A DNA stretch of 64,000 bases. Source: Curtobacterium sp. PhB115. Lineage in GTDB: Bacteria > Actinomycetota > Actinomycetes > Actinomycetales > Microbacteriaceae. The stretch lies in NCBI RefSeq assembly GCF_003752025.1, contig NZ_RJKR01000006.1, positions 469,466 through 533,465 of the forward strand, read 5' to 3'. Shown piece after piece: positions 40,462-49,821 of this stretch. A model generated the notes under the pieces. That model was given only the letters and a program-made list of their open reading frames with translations, had not been told where the DNA came from and did no database searches. Made by a program: the position numbers and the translations under genes. How positions within the stretch are numbered: the first letter of the stretch is position 1; every line of letters begins with the position of its first letter.

Positions 40462-41220
40462 TCAGGAGCGGGGCCGGACGTGGTCGAGTTCGCTGAGTAC
40501 CGCTGTCGGCTCCTGATCGATCGGCAGGTTGTCGGCGTCCAGCACCCCGTCGAGGGATCCGGCCGCGTCCGGGCGCAGCGAGTCGAAGACCGGTGTCAGG
40601 TCGTCCTGCTCGTCCCCGCGCGCCGCGACCAGTTCGAACGTCTTGTGTCCGGCAGCGGGGTTCGTGAGACTCTCCACGAGGACGCGAGCGATCTCGTGGC
40701 GGGCGATCACGCCGTCGGCGGGCGTACCGGTCGTCTCGGTGTCGCCCTGACGGGGTGCGATGCGGAGCTCGTCCGCGTCGTTGTAGTCGAACCAGCCGGG
40801 ACGGACGATGGTGTACTCGTTGCCGCTGGCACGCACGAGCCGCTCACCGCGCCGCTTCCACTCGGAGCTGGCGCGACGGACACTGACGCCGATGGTGGTC
40901 ATCAGCGCGATCCGGACCGGCCGTCCGTCGAGTGCGCGCAGCACGTTGCGGACGGCGCCGTAGTTCACCGCTTCGGCGTTGCTGTTGTCACCGTGCGTGA
41001 AGATGACGGCATCGATGTCGCTGACCGCTTCGACGAGGGTCGAAGCGTCGGTGAGGTCGCCGATGACGACCTCTGCCCCACGGGCGAGGCCCTGCCCCTT
41101 GTAGGCCGAGCGTGCAAGTGCGCGTGTTCGGTGTCCGGCGCGGACAGCGGTGTCGACGACGTGCCGTCCGACACTGCCGGTGGCTCCGACGACGAGGACG
41201 GTGCGTTGCTGGGCAGGCAT
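40462..41220 (-). CDS. NAD(P)-binding atypical SDR
   Basis: The 252-residue protein begins RTVLVVGATGSVGRHVV with a GxxGxxG loop and continues as an atypical SDR (RALDGRPVRIALMTTIGVSVR, YTIVRPGWFDYNDADELR). It lacks a clear Y-x3-K, so its catalytic status is uncertain. It is the second of three co-directional redox genes (flavodoxin-like lipoprotein 40 nt upstream, SDR 49 nt downstream). The operon context suggests reductive detoxification, but this is inference. Confidence 0.8.
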   Translation of the reverse strand: MPAQQRTVLVVGATGSVGRHVVDTAVRAGHRTRALARSAYKGQGLARGAEVVIGDLTDASTLVEAVSDIDAVIFTHGDNSNAEAVNYGAVRNVLRALDGRPVRIALMTTIGVSVRRASSEWKRRGERLVRASGNEYTIVRPGWFDYNDADELRIAPRQGDTETTGTPADGVIARHEIARVLVESLTNPAAGHKTFELVAARGDEQDDLTPVFDSLRPDAAGSLDGVLDADNLPIDQEPTAVLSELDHVRPRS

Positions 41221-41260
41221 GGCGTTTCCTCCGGGATGGATCGGGGGCGGTCGAGTGGGT

Positions 41261-41941
41261 TCAGAGGAGTCCAGCGGCTCGGAGCCACTGGTCGACGTCG
41301 GTTCCGGCGCCGCTGTCCCGGACTTCTTCGCCGCGAACGGCGAGGCCCTCGCCGAGCGTTGCTCCGGTGTCGAGGTCGCGGTAGAAGGACTCGGTCGACC
41401 CGAGGCCGCTCACCGCGTAGGTGACGAACGGCAGCACGGGCTTCCCGGAGAGGTCGACCGCCTCGGCGAAGGTGGCCATGATCATCGGGGGCTGGACGTT
41501 CCAGATGGGGCTGCCGAGGAGCACGGTGTCGTACTGGGCCAGGTCCGGTAGGCCGCCAGCGATGTCGGGCCGGGCGTCGCCGTTCTGTTCACGGACGTTC
41601 CGCGCGACGGTGTCGTCGTAGCTGTCGGAGTACGGGTCGGCGGGTTCGATGCGGACGACGTCGCAGTCGATCCGGTCGCTGATCAGTCCGGCGAGGACCT
41701 CGGTGTTCCCGGTGTCGAGGGTGCGCCGGCCGCCGTTCCAGTAGTTCTCACCCGGGCGGGAGAAGTACGCCAGCAGGATCCGCTCGTCGGAGTCGGTCGA
41801 GGGCACGGTGCTCCTTGCGATGGTCGAGGGGGCGGGGGACGAGCCGGTGCTGCAGGCAGCGAGGCTCGCTGCTGCTGCGGCAGCAGCCGCAGCACCTGCG
41901 CCGCGGATCAGAGCGCGACGTGAGATGGCGGGTTCGGCCAT
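41261..41941 (-). CDS. Tat-exported flavodoxin-like lipoprotein
   Basis: The 226-residue precursor begins MAEPAISRRALIRGAG, a twin-arginine signal (SRRALIRG), followed by a polyalanine hydrophobic core and a lipobox LAAC. The mature part is a flavodoxin (ILLAYFSRPGENYW phosphate loop, DTVLLGSPIWN, GLGSTESFYRDL). Export by Tat fits folding with FMN in the cytoplasm. It would be an anchored extracellular electron carrier or quinone-type reductase, which is unusual because most flavodoxins are cytoplasmic. It heads an operon with two SDR-like genes. Confidence 0.85.
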   Translation of the reverse strand: MAEPAISRRALIRGAGAAAAAAAAASLAACSTGSSPAPSTIARSTVPSTDSDERILLAYFSRPGENYWNGGRRTLDTGNTEVLAGLISDRIDCDVVRIEPADPYSDSYDDTVARNVREQNGDARPDIAGGLPDLAQYDTVLLGSPIWNVQPPMIMATFAEAVDLSGKPVLPFVTYAVSGLGSTESFYRDLDTGATLGEGLAVRGEEVRDSGAGTDVDQWLRAAGLL

Positions 41942-41962
41942 GGCAGTGGTCCTTCCGGACAA

Positions 41963-42006
41963 CGGACTGGAGGCGCGGTGCGGGCTGGCACCGCGCCTCC
42001 AGTCCG
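41963..42006. terminator. Hairpin-family copy 5 (downstream of the aldo/keto reductase gene)
   Basis: The arms 41963-41981 and 41988-42006 are exact complements over 19 bp with only a 6-nt loop, the strongest copy. It begins 9 nt after the aldo/keto reductase stop. Confidence 0.8.
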
Positions 42007-42015
42007 AAGGGTGGT

Positions 42016-42876
42016 TCAGCTGAGGCGACGTGCGCTGAGCCAGCGCACCATCTCGGGGTCCTCGTGGTCGAAGAACTGGGACTCACCGGTGTGCAGGTCC
42101 GCGATCTGAGCCATCTGCGCCTCGGTGAGCTCGAAGTCGAAGACGTCGAGGTTCTGGGCCATGCGGTCCGGGTTCACCGTCTTCGGGATCGCGACGACAC
42201 CGCGCTGGGTCAGCCAGCGGAGGACGACCTGCGCGACGGACTTGCCGTGGTCCTTGCCGATGCCCTCGAGGACCTCGTTCGTGAACAGGCCGTTCTTGCC
42301 CTCGGCGAAGGGACCCCACGACTCGATCTGGACACCCTCACCGCGCATGAGCTCCTGGTAGTCGGTGTTCTGCTTGAACGGGTGCGTCTCGATCTGGTTG
42401 ACCGCGGGGACGACCTCGTTGTTGATGATGAGGTCGAGCAGCTGGTCGGGGGCGAAGTTCGAGACACCGATCGCGCGGGCACGGCCTTCCTTGTTGAGGG
42501 CCTCCATCGCGCGCCACTGACCGTAGTAGTCACCGAACGGCTGGTGGATCAGGTAGAGGTCGACGTAGTCGAGGCCGAGCTTGCGGAGCGAGTCATCGAA
42601 GGCTCGCTTCGTGTTCTCCTCGGCGGGAGCGTCCTGGATCCAGAGCTTCGTGGTCACGAAGAGCTCGTCGCGCGGGATGCCGCTCTTCGCGATCGCGGCG
42701 CCGACGGCTTCTTCGTTGCCGTACGCGGCGGCGGTGTCGAGGAGACGGTAGCCGGCGGTGAGGGCGGCGCTGACGGCCGCCTCGGTCGAATCATTGTCGA
42801 CCTGGAAGACGCCGAAGCCGAGGATCGGCATCTCGATGCCGTTGTTGAGCGTCACAGTGGGGGTCGCGTTTGCCAT
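42016..42876 (-). CDS. Aldo/keto reductase (2,5-diketo-D-gluconate reductase-like)
   Basis: The 286-residue protein has the AKR barrel signatures [18 protein letters not shown] (Asp and Tyr of the tetrad), the active-site Lys in FVTTKLW, His in YLIHQP and the NADPH motif [13 protein letters not shown]. It belongs with the AKR5-type 2,5-diketogluconate or methylglyoxal reductases. It is divergent from an XRE-family gene, which is the standard arrangement for its regulation. The substrate range is usually broad. Confidence 0.9.
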   Translation of the reverse strand: MANATPTVTLNNGIEMPILGFGVFQVDNDSTEAAVSAALTAGYRLLDTAAAYGNEEAVGAAIAKSGIPRDELFVTTKLWIQDAPAEENTKRAFDDSLRKLGLDYVDLYLIHQPFGDYYGQWRAMEALNKEGRARAIGVSNFAPDQLLDLIINNEVVPAVNQIETHPFKQNTDYQELMRGEGVQIESWGPFAEGKNGLFTNEVLEGIGKDHGKSVAQVVLRWLTQRGVVAIPKTVNPDRMAQNLDVFDFELTEAQMAQIADLHTGESQFFDHEDPEMVRWLSARRLS

Positions 42877-42977
42877 GCGTCCATGACACTCCCGCCCGCC
42901 CGTGCGTGGGAGGGCGGGCTTATCCGTGTACCAGCAGTCACTCCTCCACTCGGGCGGGCGGTCGTACGGTGGCGGTC

Positions 42978-43880
42978 ATGGACAACCACGCCGAGGTCAG
43001 CGACTTCCTCCGCACCCGCCGTGCGCGCATCACCCCGGAGCAGGCCGGCATCATCAGCGGCGGACGGCGGCGAGTGAAGGGGCTCCGTCGCGAAGAGGTG
43101 GCGATGCTCGCAGGGACGAGCATCGACTACTACGCGAAGATCGAACGGGGCAACCTCGCCGGTGTCTCGGCCGAGGTGCTCGAGGCGATCGCCCGCGCGC
43201 TGCAGCTCGACGAAGCCGAGACCGAACACCTGAACGACCTCGCCCGCAGCGCGGTCCCGACGCCGGCCCGCCGACGGATCAAGTCCCCTGAACCGGTCGT
43301 CCGTCCGAGCCTGCAACGCTTCCTCGACACCATCACCGGAACGCCGACCTGGGTGCGGAACCGACAGATGGACACCGTCGCGACGAACCCGCTGGGACGG
43401 GCACTGCTCGCGCCGATCTTCGACGACCCGGGGGCGCAGGGCAACAACGCGCGGTTCACGTTCCTCAACCCGGCCGCGCGGATCTACTACCCGGAGTGGG
43501 TGTCCGGCGCGAGCAGCATCGTCGCCTCACTTCGTCAGGCGGCGGGGCAGAACCCGCACGACAAGGCGCTCACCGGGCTCATCGGCGAGCTCGTGACCCG
43601 GTCGGACGAGTTCCGGACCCGTTGGGCCGCCCACGACGTCCGATTCCACCGCACCGGGGCGAAGCGGATCCACCACCCCGAGGTCGGCGACCTCGAGTTC
43701 ACCTACGAGGCGTTCGAGATGCCAGACAGCCCCGGATGGACCATGTACGCCTGCACGGCAGCCGTCGGATCACCGACGGAGGAGCGACTGGCGCTCCTCG
43801 GCAGCCTCGCCGCGAGTTCCGAAGCCGACGGCGAGGCTGACGTGATCGGCCGCACCACTCGAGAGGACCCTCATGCCTGA
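42978..43880 (+). CDS. XRE-family regulator with MmyB-like ligand domain
   Basis: The 300-residue protein has an N-terminal helix-turn-helix with RRVKGLRREEVAMLAGTSIDYYAKIERG (about 25-55), diagnostic of the MmyB group. A C-terminal ligand-binding domain (about 110-285) includes FTYEAFEMPDSPGWTMYACTA. In some relatives it binds fatty acids. It is divergent from the aldo/keto reductase gene and followed by a short SDR relic and two further aldo/keto reductase genes. It probably controls one or both neighbouring reductase units. Confidence 0.88.
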   Translation: MDNHAEVSDFLRTRRARITPEQAGIISGGRRRVKGLRREEVAMLAGTSIDYYAKIERGNLAGVSAEVLEAIARALQLDEAETEHLNDLARSAVPTPARRRIKSPEPVVRPSLQRFLDTITGTPTWVRNRQMDTVATNPLGRALLAPIFDDPGAQGNNARFTFLNPAARIYYPEWVSGASSIVASLRQAAGQNPHDKALTGLIGELVTRSDEFRTRWAAHDVRFHRTGAKRIHHPEVGDLEFTYEAFEMPDSPGWTMYACTAAVGSPTEERLALLGSLAASSEADGEADVIGRTTREDPHA

Positions 43881-43980
43881 CACCACCACCCGCGTCGCCG
43901 AGGTCATCGCCTTCGCACTCTCCCGCCCGCGGCACCTCGCCCTGAACGAGATCCTGCTCCGCCCGTCCACCCAGGCCTGA
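43873..43980 (+). pseudogene. C-terminal remnant of an SDR gene
   Basis: The 35-codon frame MPDTTTRVAEVIAFALSRP followed by RHLALNEILLRPSTQA matches the last 30 residues of YdfG-like SDR proteins (typically AxALxxPxHVxxNEVLIRPxxQ). The rest of the gene is absent, and its frame overlaps the end of the XRE gene by 8 nt. It is a relic that may still be translated as a short peptide. The XRE gene was probably once next to a complete SDR. Confidence 0.6.
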
Positions 43981-44036
43981 GCACCACCAGCACGACCTCA
44001 TGGCGGTCCGGCCGGACCGCCCCCCGAAAGGACACC

Positions 44037-45023
44037 ATGCAGTACACACGACTCGGCAACTCCGGACTGAAGGTCAGCAGCATCGCACTCGGGTGCATGA
44101 GCTTCGGCGACCCCGCCAGCGGCCACCTGCAGTGGTCCCTCCCCCAAGACGACGCGCTGCCGTACTTCCGGCAGGCACTCGACCTCGGCATCACCTTCTG
44201 GGACACGGCCAACGTGTACTCCTACGGCGATTCGGAGCGCATCGTCGGCGAAGCGCTCCGCAAGTTCACCAAGCGCGACGAGATCGTCCTCGCCACCAAG
44301 GCCCACTTCTCCGACAAGCCCGGCACCGGCCCCGGCCTGAACGTCGCCGGCCTGTCGCGCAAGGCGATCATGCAACAGATCGACGCATCCCTGACCCGTC
44401 TCGGCACCGACTACGTCGACCTGTACCAGATCCACCGTTTCGACCCCGAGACCCCGGTCGAAGAGACGATGGAAGCCCTCCACGACGTCGTCAAGGCCGG
44501 CAAGGCCCGCTACCTCGGCGCGTCCGCGATGTGGACCTGGCAGTTCGCGAAGATGCAGCACGCCGCCGACCTGCACGGCTGGACCCGGTTCGTGTCCATG
44601 CAGGACCAGTACTCCCTGCTCTACCGCGAGGAAGAGCGCGAGATGTTCGGTCTCCTCGCCGACCAGGGCGTCGGCAGCGTCCCCTACAGCCCACTGGCGA
44701 AGGGGCGCGTCGCCCGCCCCGCCGGCGAAGGAACGAAGCGTTCCTCCGACGACCCTGTCGGCAACACCTTCTTCGCCGACACCGAGCGGGACCGCCCCGT
44801 CATCGACGCAGTGCAGCGGATCGCAGCGGACCGCGGCGTTCCGATGGCGCAGATCGCGATGGCCTGGGTGCTCAAGAACCCCGTGGTCACGGCCCCCATC
44901 ATCGGGGCCACGAAGCCGCACCACCTCGACGACGCCGCAGCCGCCGTCGACATCGAGCTCACCGCCGAGGAGACCGCGGCGCTCGAGGAGCACTACACCG
45001 TCCGTGACGCCGGAGGATTCTGA
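44037..45023 (+). CDS. Aldo/keto reductase (first of a tandem pair)
   Basis: The 328-residue protein begins MQYTRLGNSGLKVSSIALGCMSFGDP, typical of the YghZ/Tas-like AKR group. It has FWDTANVYSYGDSERIVGEAL (Asp and Tyr), the active-site Lys in LATKAHF, YQIHRFDPETPVEETM with His, and the cofactor segment APIIGATKPHHLDDA. It shares about two-thirds identity by eye with the next gene. Only 2 nt separate the two, so they are co-transcribed, presumably under the XRE regulator. The substrate is unknown. Confidence 0.9.
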   Translation: MQYTRLGNSGLKVSSIALGCMSFGDPASGHLQWSLPQDDALPYFRQALDLGITFWDTANVYSYGDSERIVGEALRKFTKRDEIVLATKAHFSDKPGTGPGLNVAGLSRKAIMQQIDASLTRLGTDYVDLYQIHRFDPETPVEETMEALHDVVKAGKARYLGASAMWTWQFAKMQHAADLHGWTRFVSMQDQYSLLYREEEREMFGLLADQGVGSVPYSPLAKGRVARPAGEGTKRSSDDPVGNTFFADTERDRPVIDAVQRIAADRGVPMAQIAMAWVLKNPVVTAPIIGATKPHHLDDAAAAVDIELTAEETAALEEHYTVRDAGGF

Positions 45024-45025
45024 AC

Positions 45026-46009
<984 letters not shown>

Positions 46010-46064
46010 CGTCGTTTCGACGATGTGACCCTCCAGCGACGTGGACGGTCACAGACGACGAACG

Positions 46065-46106
46065 TGACGGGAGGCCCGTGGCGGGCCCGCACCGTGCCTC
46101 CCGTCA
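46065..46106. terminator. Hairpin-family copy 6 (between convergent genes)
   Basis: TGACGGGAGGC (46065-46075) pairs exactly with 46096-46106. The loop contains GGCGGGCCCGCACC, as in copies 1 and 3, so this is a diverged family member with CGGGAGGC in place of CTGGAGGC. It separates the aldo/keto reductase and UPF0303 gene ends. Confidence 0.65.
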
Positions 46107-46134
46107 GACAGGGGGGACGGTGCGGCCGTTGCCG

Positions 46135-46620
46135 TCAGCGCTCGAGGTGGGCGCGCAGCGCCTCGACCACCAGGTCGTGCTCGACGAAGTCGTCGACGCC
46201 GGACGCGACCACGACACCGACCTGGGCGGAACCGACGCGGATCGGGAAGGCGCCGCCGTTGAAGGCGTAGTCCATCGGATCGACCATCCGGGCGTGCGCG
46301 ATGTCCTCGATGCCGAAGGCGTGCATCTGCTCGGCGATGTGCAGCGACGCCTTGTCGAAGCGGCGGACGACGGCGACCTTGCGGTTCATCCACCCGTCGT
46401 TGTCGGCCGAGGTCCCCGCGAGCGCCGCCTGGAAGACGAGCTGCTCGCCCAGCCAGACCGAGGTCGAGATGGTCTGCTGGCGCTCCCGCGCGAGCGTGAT
46501 GATGCGCTGACCGAGGGCGATGGCGTCGTCGTGCGTGAAGTCCGAGAAGCGGACTTCGACGTCCTGCGTCGCGAGGAGTTCCAGTCGTGCGGTGGTGTCG
46601 AGGTCTGCGGTGCCGGTCAT
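46135..46620 (-). CDS. UPF0303/heme-degrading-domain (GlcG/HbpS-like) protein
   Basis: The 161-residue protein follows the UPF0303 pattern: an N-terminal extension, LGQRIITLARERQQTISTSVWLGEQLVFQAAL, DNDGWMNRKVAVVRRFDKAS and a Gly-rich AFPIRVGSAQVGVVVASGVDDFVEHDLVVEAL. The related GlcG/HbpS fold binds heme or small molecules, and the biochemical role of UPF0303 is not established. Its ATG overlaps the stop of a Gfo/Idh/MocA gene (ATGA). It is the last gene of a four-gene minus-strand operon. Confidence 0.8.
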   Translation of the reverse strand: MTGTADLDTTARLELLATQDVEVRFSDFTHDDAIALGQRIITLARERQQTISTSVWLGEQLVFQAALAGTSADNDGWMNRKVAVVRRFDKASLHIAEQMHAFGIEDIAHARMVDPMDYAFNGGAFPIRVGSAQVGVVVASGVDDFVEHDLVVEALRAHLER

Positions 46621-47657
46621 CGAGGGGTGTCCTGTTCGTCGAGTGCGGAGCGGACGGCGGCGAGCGTCGTCGCGAGGGCGGTGGAGTCATCGAGGGAGTG
46701 CAGCGGCGAGGACGTGTGCCCGTCGGCGATGAGTGCTGCGACGCCGACGGCCTCGTGTGCCAGTCCGGCGCGGCCGACGAGTCCGTCCGGGTCTCGCCAT
46801 TCTGTGCTCTCGCCGCCGATCGTGACGGCGAACCGTCCGGGGAACACGAAGTGGTCGGTGAACCGCACGGTCCCGGCGGTGCCGACGATCGAGGCGAGAC
46901 CGTCGGTGGTCCCGAGGAGTGTGGACGTGGCGGTCGCCCGTGCGCCGGTCGCACCGGTGAAGAGTGCGGCCGACGCGACGTCGACCCGACCGCCGTCGAC
47001 GTCGTGCAACCGACCGCTGGCAGCGACGCTCGTCGCGTGGCCGATCGCGAACTGAGCGAACCAGATCGAGTAGATGCCCATGTCGAGGAGCGCGCCGCCC
47101 TCGACCGGGTCGAGGAACCGCGTGGGGACGTCGAGCGGGACCCGCCAGCCGACGTCGGCGTGGGCGAGGAGCACGTCCCCGAGCGCACCGTCCGCCAACA
47201 GCTTCGCGAGCACACGGAACCCGGGGTGGTAGCGGGTCCACATCCCCTCTGCCGCGAAGACGCCGTGTTCGCGCGACGCCGCCGCGACCGACGCCGCCTC
47301 GCCAGGGGACAGGCCGAGCGGCTTCTCGACGAGCACCGGGGTGCCGGCGGTGATCGCGGCGAGGGCACCCTCGAGGTGCTGCCGGTGCGGAGTCGCGACG
47401 TAGACGACGTCGACGCCCGGGTCGGCCGCCATCGCGTGTGCGTCGGTGAAGGTACGTTCGACACCGTGCACGGCCGCGAACGCGTCTCCGCGTTCGGTCG
47501 TCCGGCTGGTCACCGCGACGACGCGCTGCGCGGTGTGCGCGTGCAGGGCGTCGACGAAGTCACCGGCGATCTGACCGGTCCCGACGACACCCCATCGGAG
47601 TACCGGGGTGTCGGTCAGCGATGGGCCGTCGGCTGCGGGGAAGACGAAGTCGCTCAT
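46617..47657 (-). CDS. Gfo/Idh/MocA-family oxidoreductase (copy B)
   Basis: The 346-residue protein has a Rossmann N-terminus (RWGVVGTGQIAGDFVDAL), the VLVEKPLGLS motif with the conserved Lys of this family, and a C-terminal alpha/beta domain (EGGALLDMGIYSIWFAQFAIG). Such enzymes oxidise or reduce sugars and sugar derivatives using NAD(P). It overlaps its neighbours on both sides by 4 nt. It is similar in layout to the copy A protein at 48598-49710, which suggests successive steps on one carbohydrate. Confidence 0.9.
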   Translation of the reverse strand: MSDFVFPAADGPSLTDTPVLRWGVVGTGQIAGDFVDALHAHTAQRVVAVTSRTTERGDAFAAVHGVERTFTDAHAMAADPGVDVVYVATPHRQHLEGALAAITAGTPVLVEKPLGLSPGEAASVAAASREHGVFAAEGMWTRYHPGFRVLAKLLADGALGDVLLAHADVGWRVPLDVPTRFLDPVEGGALLDMGIYSIWFAQFAIGHATSVAASGRLHDVDGGRVDVASAALFTGATGARATATSTLLGTTDGLASIVGTAGTVRFTDHFVFPGRFAVTIGGESTEWRDPDGLVGRAGLAHEAVGVAALIADGHTSSPLHSLDDSTALATTLAAVRSALDEQDTPR

Positions 47658-48601
47658 ACGTGGTGCTCCTGGTTGTCTACGGCCGGGTGTTCCTCGCCGT
47701 CAACGGGGTAGTCGACGTAGGCAAAGGCGCTGCCGTCAGGTGACCAGCTGTTGACGTTGATCGTGCCCTGGCCGCCGTTGAACCGGGCGACCACCTCGCC
47801 GGCCGACCAGACCCCGGCCTGCGGGCCGGCCATCGAGGGACCGTCGACCAGGTCGATCAGCACGAGTTCGACGTCCTTGTCGGCCGGGTGACCTGTGGTG
47901 CCCGCCGGGAAACTGAGGTACACGGCCCAGTCGCCCTTCGGGCTCAGGTGCGGGAACCAGTTCACACGCTCGTCGAAAGTCAGCTGCTCGAGGTCGGACC
48001 CATCCGGCCGAATCCGAGCGATCTGCGCCCGACCCGGCGTGAACTGCTCGGTGTTCAAGTAGATCCACGCAGCGTCGGGGGAGTACTCGGGACCATCGGC
48101 TGGCCCGGGGTGCGTCGTCACCGCGCGATCCCGGCTGCCGTCGATGCCGATTTCGTGGATGGTCGCGCTCGCCCACCAGTCGTCGCCCTGTGGTTCGAGC
48201 CGCACGTACGCCAGCGTGCTTCCGTCAGGGTGCACACCGTGCAAGAAGTGGAGCGGGCCGTCCGCCGAGGTGATGCGTCGGGCGGTGCCGCCGCCGATCG
48301 GGGCTTCGTAGAGGTGGAAGTCGTTCGCGGAGACGAGGATGGTGTCGCCGGATGGGTGCAGGACGTGGTCGTTGTTGAGGGCGGGGATGCCATCGATGGT
48401 GATGGGTTCGGGCTCGCCGCCGGCGACGGGCAGGGACCAGAGCACGCCCTCCCCGTTGACGATGAGACGCCCGTCGGCGGTCCAGTTCGGGGCCTCGAAC
48501 AACATCTCGGTGGTCTCGTGGACGGTCCGTGCGGTCCGGGTGGCGACGTCGAACACGCGGATGCGGGTGCGCTGTCCGGTGAGCAGCGTCTCGCCGGTCA
48601 C
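47654..48601 (-). CDS. TolB-like beta-propeller protein
   Basis: The 315-residue protein consists of repeated propeller blades with TolB/WD40-like motifs (FEAPNWTADGRLIV, NNDHVLHPSGDTILVS, DGPEYSPDAAWIYLN, NWFPHLSPKGDWAVYLS, NVNSWSPDGSAFAYV). There is no signal peptide, so it is probably cytoplasmic, unlike TolB. Related single-domain propellers include oligogalacturonate lyases, which fits the carbohydrate context but is not proven. The GTG at 48601 overlaps the upstream stop as GTGA, and its stop overlaps the next ATG. Confidence 0.8.
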   Translation of the reverse strand: MTGETLLTGQRTRIRVFDVATRTARTVHETTEMLFEAPNWTADGRLIVNGEGVLWSLPVAGGEPEPITIDGIPALNNDHVLHPSGDTILVSANDFHLYEAPIGGGTARRITSADGPLHFLHGVHPDGSTLAYVRLEPQGDDWWASATIHEIGIDGSRDRAVTTHPGPADGPEYSPDAAWIYLNTEQFTPGRAQIARIRPDGSDLEQLTFDERVNWFPHLSPKGDWAVYLSFPAGTTGHPADKDVELVLIDLVDGPSMAGPQAGVWSAGEVVARFNGGQGTINVNSWSPDGSAFAYVDYPVDGEEHPAVDNQEHHV

Positions 48602-49710
48602 GCGGCGACCCCGTCCTCGGTGATCCCGTCCGGCTCCAGTCCGTTGCGGTCCTCGGCGCCCGCAGCGTCCGCGCGGAGCTGTTCCTTCGCGGAGTCGATC
48701 GTCGCGAGGATCGAGATCGTCTCGTCGAGCGTGTGGAGCGGCGACTCGGTGCGGCCTTCGCCGACGAAGGTCGCGAGGGCGGTCGCCTCCCACGACAATC
48801 CGTCGAACAGTCGGAGGCCCGTGCCGTCCGTGTAGCCGAGGTCCGGTCCGTCCGTCGGTGCGTTGGGGTCGTTCGCCAGCACCCTGAATGCGGACGGCGT
48901 GTAGAAGAACGAGTCGAAATCGAGCCGTGCGGCGCTGCCGGAGATGGACGCCCGGGTGGGGGTGCGGGTGAGCATCGTGGTCGTGATCGTCGACTGGACG
49001 ATGCCGCCGTGGCGGAGTGCGAGCGTCGAGTAGGCGTCGACGCCCGTCTGGGTCATGCCGCCGGTGGCGACGACCTCGGTCGGTGCGCCGAGGACCATCG
49101 AGTCGAACTGCACGGGGTAGATGCCGAGGTCGAGGAGCGCCCCGCCACCGAGCTCGGGGCGGTACAGCCGGTGCTGCGGGTCGGCCGGGATCGCCTGGCC
49201 GTGGTCGGCGTGCACGGCCTCGACGTCGCCGAGGAGCCCGTCGGCCAGGAGCTGTCGGACCACCGACATCTGCGGGAGGTAGCGGCTCCACATCGCCTCC
49301 ATCACGAGCACGCCCGCGGCGTGGCCCGCATCGGCGAGCTGCTGCCCTTCGGCTGCGGTGAGCGCGATCGGCTTCTCGATCAGGACGTGCTTGCCCGCTG
49401 CGATCGCCAGGAGCCCGAGTTCGACGTGCTCGCTCTGCGGGGTCGCGATGTAGACGACGTCCACCTCGGGGTGGTCGACGAGCGCGCGGTGGTCATCGAG
49501 TGCGCTCGGGATCCCGTGGGTGGCGGCGAACGCGGCCGAGCGGTCGGCGGAGCGGGACGACACCGCTGTGAAGCGTTGCGCGGTGTGCCGATGCGCCGCG
49601 GAGACGAACTCACCGGCGATCCAACCGGGCCCGATGAGTCCCCAGCGCAGGGCGGGTTCGCCGGTCCGGGCGGTGAACAGTTCGGGTTCGGGAAGCTGGG
49701 TGATCGGCAT
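48598..49710 (-). CDS. Gfo/Idh/MocA-family oxidoreductase (copy A)
   Basis: The 370-residue protein has LRWGLIGPGWIAGEFVSAA (Rossmann loop), VLIEKPIALT with the family's conserved Lys, and ELGGGALLDLGIYPVQFDSMVLG in the C-terminal domain. It is the first gene of the four-gene unit and is divergent from an MFS transporter gene. LacI-type operator sites lie in the shared promoter region. The ATG at 49710 follows GAGGAGAA. It probably acts on the compound imported by that transporter. Confidence 0.9.
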   Translation of the reverse strand: MPITQLPEPELFTARTGEPALRWGLIGPGWIAGEFVSAAHRHTAQRFTAVSSRSADRSAAFAATHGIPSALDDHRALVDHPEVDVVYIATPQSEHVELGLLAIAAGKHVLIEKPIALTAAEGQQLADAGHAAGVLVMEAMWSRYLPQMSVVRQLLADGLLGDVEAVHADHGQAIPADPQHRLYRPELGGGALLDLGIYPVQFDSMVLGAPTEVVATGGMTQTGVDAYSTLALRHGGIVQSTITTTMLTRTPTRASISGSAARLDFDSFFYTPSAFRVLANDPNAPTDGPDLGYTDGTGLRLFDGLSWEATALATFVGEGRTESPLHTLDETISILATIDSAKEQLRADAAGAEDRNGLEPDGITEDGVAA

Positions 49711-49740
49711 GCAGTTCTCCTCATGCTCTCGCGAAAGTTG

Positions 49741-49788
49741 TTGGCACGAGATAACATCTCGCTCATCCGAGAATTTAGCACGAGCTAA
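49741..49788. promoter_or_regulatory. Two LacI-type operator sites between dehydrogenase and MFS genes
   Basis: TTGGCACGAGATAA (49741-49754) and TTAGCACGAGCTAA (49775-49788) match at 12 of 14 positions and are 34 bp apart. The second has perfect TTAGC/GCTAA arms. Their placement in the divergent promoter region suggests control of both units by the LacI-family protein at 51113-52153. Confidence 0.6.
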
Positions 49789-49821
49789 GTCGTGCTGCAC
49801 TGACGCACCGAGGAGACGTCG

